Shown piece after piece: positions 6,076 through 8,246 of a stretch of DNA of 8,246 bases. The notes under the pieces were generated by a model, which worked only from the letters and a program-made list of their open reading frames with translations, searched no databases and was not told where the DNA came from. This DNA comes from Actinomycetota bacterium (GTDB lineage Bacteria; Actinomycetota; Acidimicrobiia; Acidimicrobiales; Microtrichaceae). Every line of letters starts with the position of its first letter. Positions within the stretch are counted from its first letter, which is position 1. Position numbers and translations under genes: made by a program. The stretch lies in the NCBI GenBank assembly GCA_009700815.1, contig WLLG01000077.1:1-8246 (forward strand), in the 5' to 3' direction.

Positions 6076-6101
6076 TGGCAGTCAGTCTACGCGAGTGCCA
6101 G
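6075..6101 (-). promoter_or_regulatory. CIRCE-like HrcA operator overlapping the hrcA start codon
   Basis: On the minus strand CTGGCACTC, a 9-bp spacer GCGTAGACT, and GACTGCCAA form an inverted repeat with the canonical CIRCE geometry (TTAGCACTC-N9-GAGTGCTAA). Each arm matches the canonical arm at 7 of 9 positions, and the arms complement each other at 7 of 9. The last base is the A of the hrcA ATG. Together with its position in front of hrcA, this supports autoregulation of the whole operon. The right arm departs from GAGTG (it reads GACTG), so the site may be weaker than average. Confidence 0.75.
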
Positions 6102-6124
6102 CACCGAACCGAGATCGGGGGCAG

Positions 6125-6130
<6 letters not shown>
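6077..6130. repeat. 11-bp direct repeat GGCAGTCAGTC at lepA stop and hrcA start
   Basis: GGCAGTCAGTC occurs exactly at 6077-6087 and again at 6120-6130. The first copy is the right arm of the CIRCE-like site plus part of its spacer. The second spans the lepA stop codon. Both are in the same orientation, 43 bp apart. It may be a second weak contact for a regulator or a small duplication. Confidence 0.55.
6084..6089 (-). promoter_or_regulatory. Candidate -10 element of hrcA (leaderless transcript)
   Basis: TAGACT fits TAnnnT and lies 8 nt before the hrcA ATG, inside the CIRCE spacer, so transcription would begin at or next to the start codon. No good -35 is visible at the usual distance (TCGGTT at 17 bp). 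The lack of a Shine-Dalgarno sequence before the ATG agrees with leaderless initiation, which is common in actinobacteria. Confidence 0.45.
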
Positions 6131-7912
<1,782 letters not shown>

Positions 7913-7958
7913 GGTCTGTCTATTCTGGCCGCTTCTGAGCCCATGTTCTGCATCGCAC

Positions 7959-7977
7959 CGCGAGTTTCCTTCTCGCG
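7959..7977. other. Perfect 6-bp hairpin upstream of lepA
   Basis: CGCGAG, a 7-nt loop, and CTCGCG form a perfect GC-rich stem 46 bp upstream of the lepA start. No T-run follows on either strand, so it does not look like a rho-independent terminator. It could be an operator palindrome or a leader structure of lepA. Confidence 0.45.
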
Positions 7978-8029
7978 AAGATGACTCCGGCGCCTGAGGT
8001 GGCTATCCTCTACAGGTTCCCGAATGGCT

Positions 8030-8063
8030 GGTTCAGCTGTCCACTTGGGACTGCAGCAGAACC
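8030..8063 (+). other. Imperfect hairpin in the upstream region of rpsT
   Basis: GGTTCAGCTG (8030-8039) pairs with CAGCAGAACC (8054-8063) at 9 of 10 positions, with one A/A mismatch, and the stem can continue through TCC/GGA with a 3-nt bulge. It ends 49 bp before the rpsT ATG. If transcribed, it would be a stable leader structure. S20 synthesis is under translational feedback in other bacteria, so a regulatory role is possible but unproven. Otherwise it may be a protein-binding palindrome in the divergent lepA/rpsT promoter region. Confidence 0.5.
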
Positions 8064-8112
8064 GAAGTTGCAGGTACACCTTCACTACAGAATCGAATAG
8101 AGACAGCCCCTC

Positions 8113-8246
8113 ATGGCGAACATCAAAAGCCAGATCAAACGTAACCGCACCAATGAACTAGCGCGTGAGCGCAATAAGGCCGTTCGCTCCGAGGTCAAGA
8201 CTCGCGTCAAGCACGCCGAGTTGGCCATCGCAGAAGGCGCCGAGAA
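8113..8246 (+). CDS. rpsT: 30S ribosomal protein S20 (3' end missing)
   Basis: The ATG opens a frame reading MANIKSQIKRNRTNELARER and on through NKAVRSEVKTRVKHAELAIAEGAE to the right edge. This is the N-terminal helix of S20, which binds 16S rRNA early in small-subunit assembly (family length about 85-90, so roughly half is present). The Lys/Arg-rich N-terminus and NKAVRSEVKT are characteristic. The ribosome binding site is weak (AGAGA about 9 nt upstream). It is divergent from lepA across a 200-bp gap, the usual actinobacterial arrangement, in which holA is often the next gene beyond rpsT. Confidence 0.93.
   Translation, partial: MANIKSQIKRNRTNELARERNKAVRSEVKTRVKHAELAIAEGAE

Noticed and set aside
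8015..8080. tRNA-like GGTTC words upstream of rpsT
   Set aside because: No cloverleaf, acceptor stem or anticodon arm can be formed around them.
7916..8106. Shared CAGAAT/AATAGA words in front of lepA and rpsT as divergent promoters
   Set aside because: Both genes have similar words near their starts, but no -35 at proper spacing is visible, so they are not listed as promoter features.

Overview
This is a chromosomal segment of an actinobacterium. Frequent GTG starts, a BldD-type regulator, an HrcA/CIRCE-controlled dnaJ and a multi-pass LysM protein with a C-terminal DPENPGLILVGQVFQLP-type LysM domain all point that way. The LysM and FG-GAP (VGDWDCDG) protein styles remind me of Acidimicrobiia, but that class-level placement is inference from memory. 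I see no sign of plasmid, phage, insertion sequence, CRISPR or rRNA/tRNA genes.

Left part (1-2373, plus strand): two envelope genes joined by an ATGA stop/start overlap. The first is cut by the left edge. It encodes the C-terminal lobe of a degenerate protein kinase (HRD to HGS, DFG to SLG), one transmembrane helix, a pentapeptide-repeat stalk and an outside domain with an FG-GAP-like VGDWDCDG motif and four cysteines. The second encodes a membrane protein with three hydrophobic segments, a long Pro/Ala/Ser/Gln linker and a C-terminal LysM domain. Together they look like an uncharacterised envelope module.

Middle (2419-3110, minus strand): a BldD-family regulator that keeps the RxD-X8-RxxD cyclic-di-GMP signature. 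Its upstream region contains a perfect match to the Streptomyces BldD operator consensus, overlapping a plausible -10 element. This suggests conserved negative autoregulation. Further copies of the half-site-like word TCACT flank it.

Right-centre (3111-6101, minus strand): a tightly packed operon hrcA-dnaJ-rsmE with gaps of 2 and 8 bp. A CIRCE-like operator runs into the hrcA start codon, which suggests a leaderless, HrcA-repressed heat-shock transcript that includes the rRNA methyltransferase gene. RsmE carries an unusual Gly/Ala-rich insertion made by an in-frame repeat.

Right end (6125-8246): full-length lepA (minus strand), a 200-bp divergent intergenic region with two hairpin-forming sequences, and the 5' part of rpsT (plus strand), cut by the right edge. 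The order rpsT / lepA / hrcA / dnaJ / rsmE is the conserved actinobacterial housekeeping block, but hemW, often found between lepA and hrcA, is absent here.
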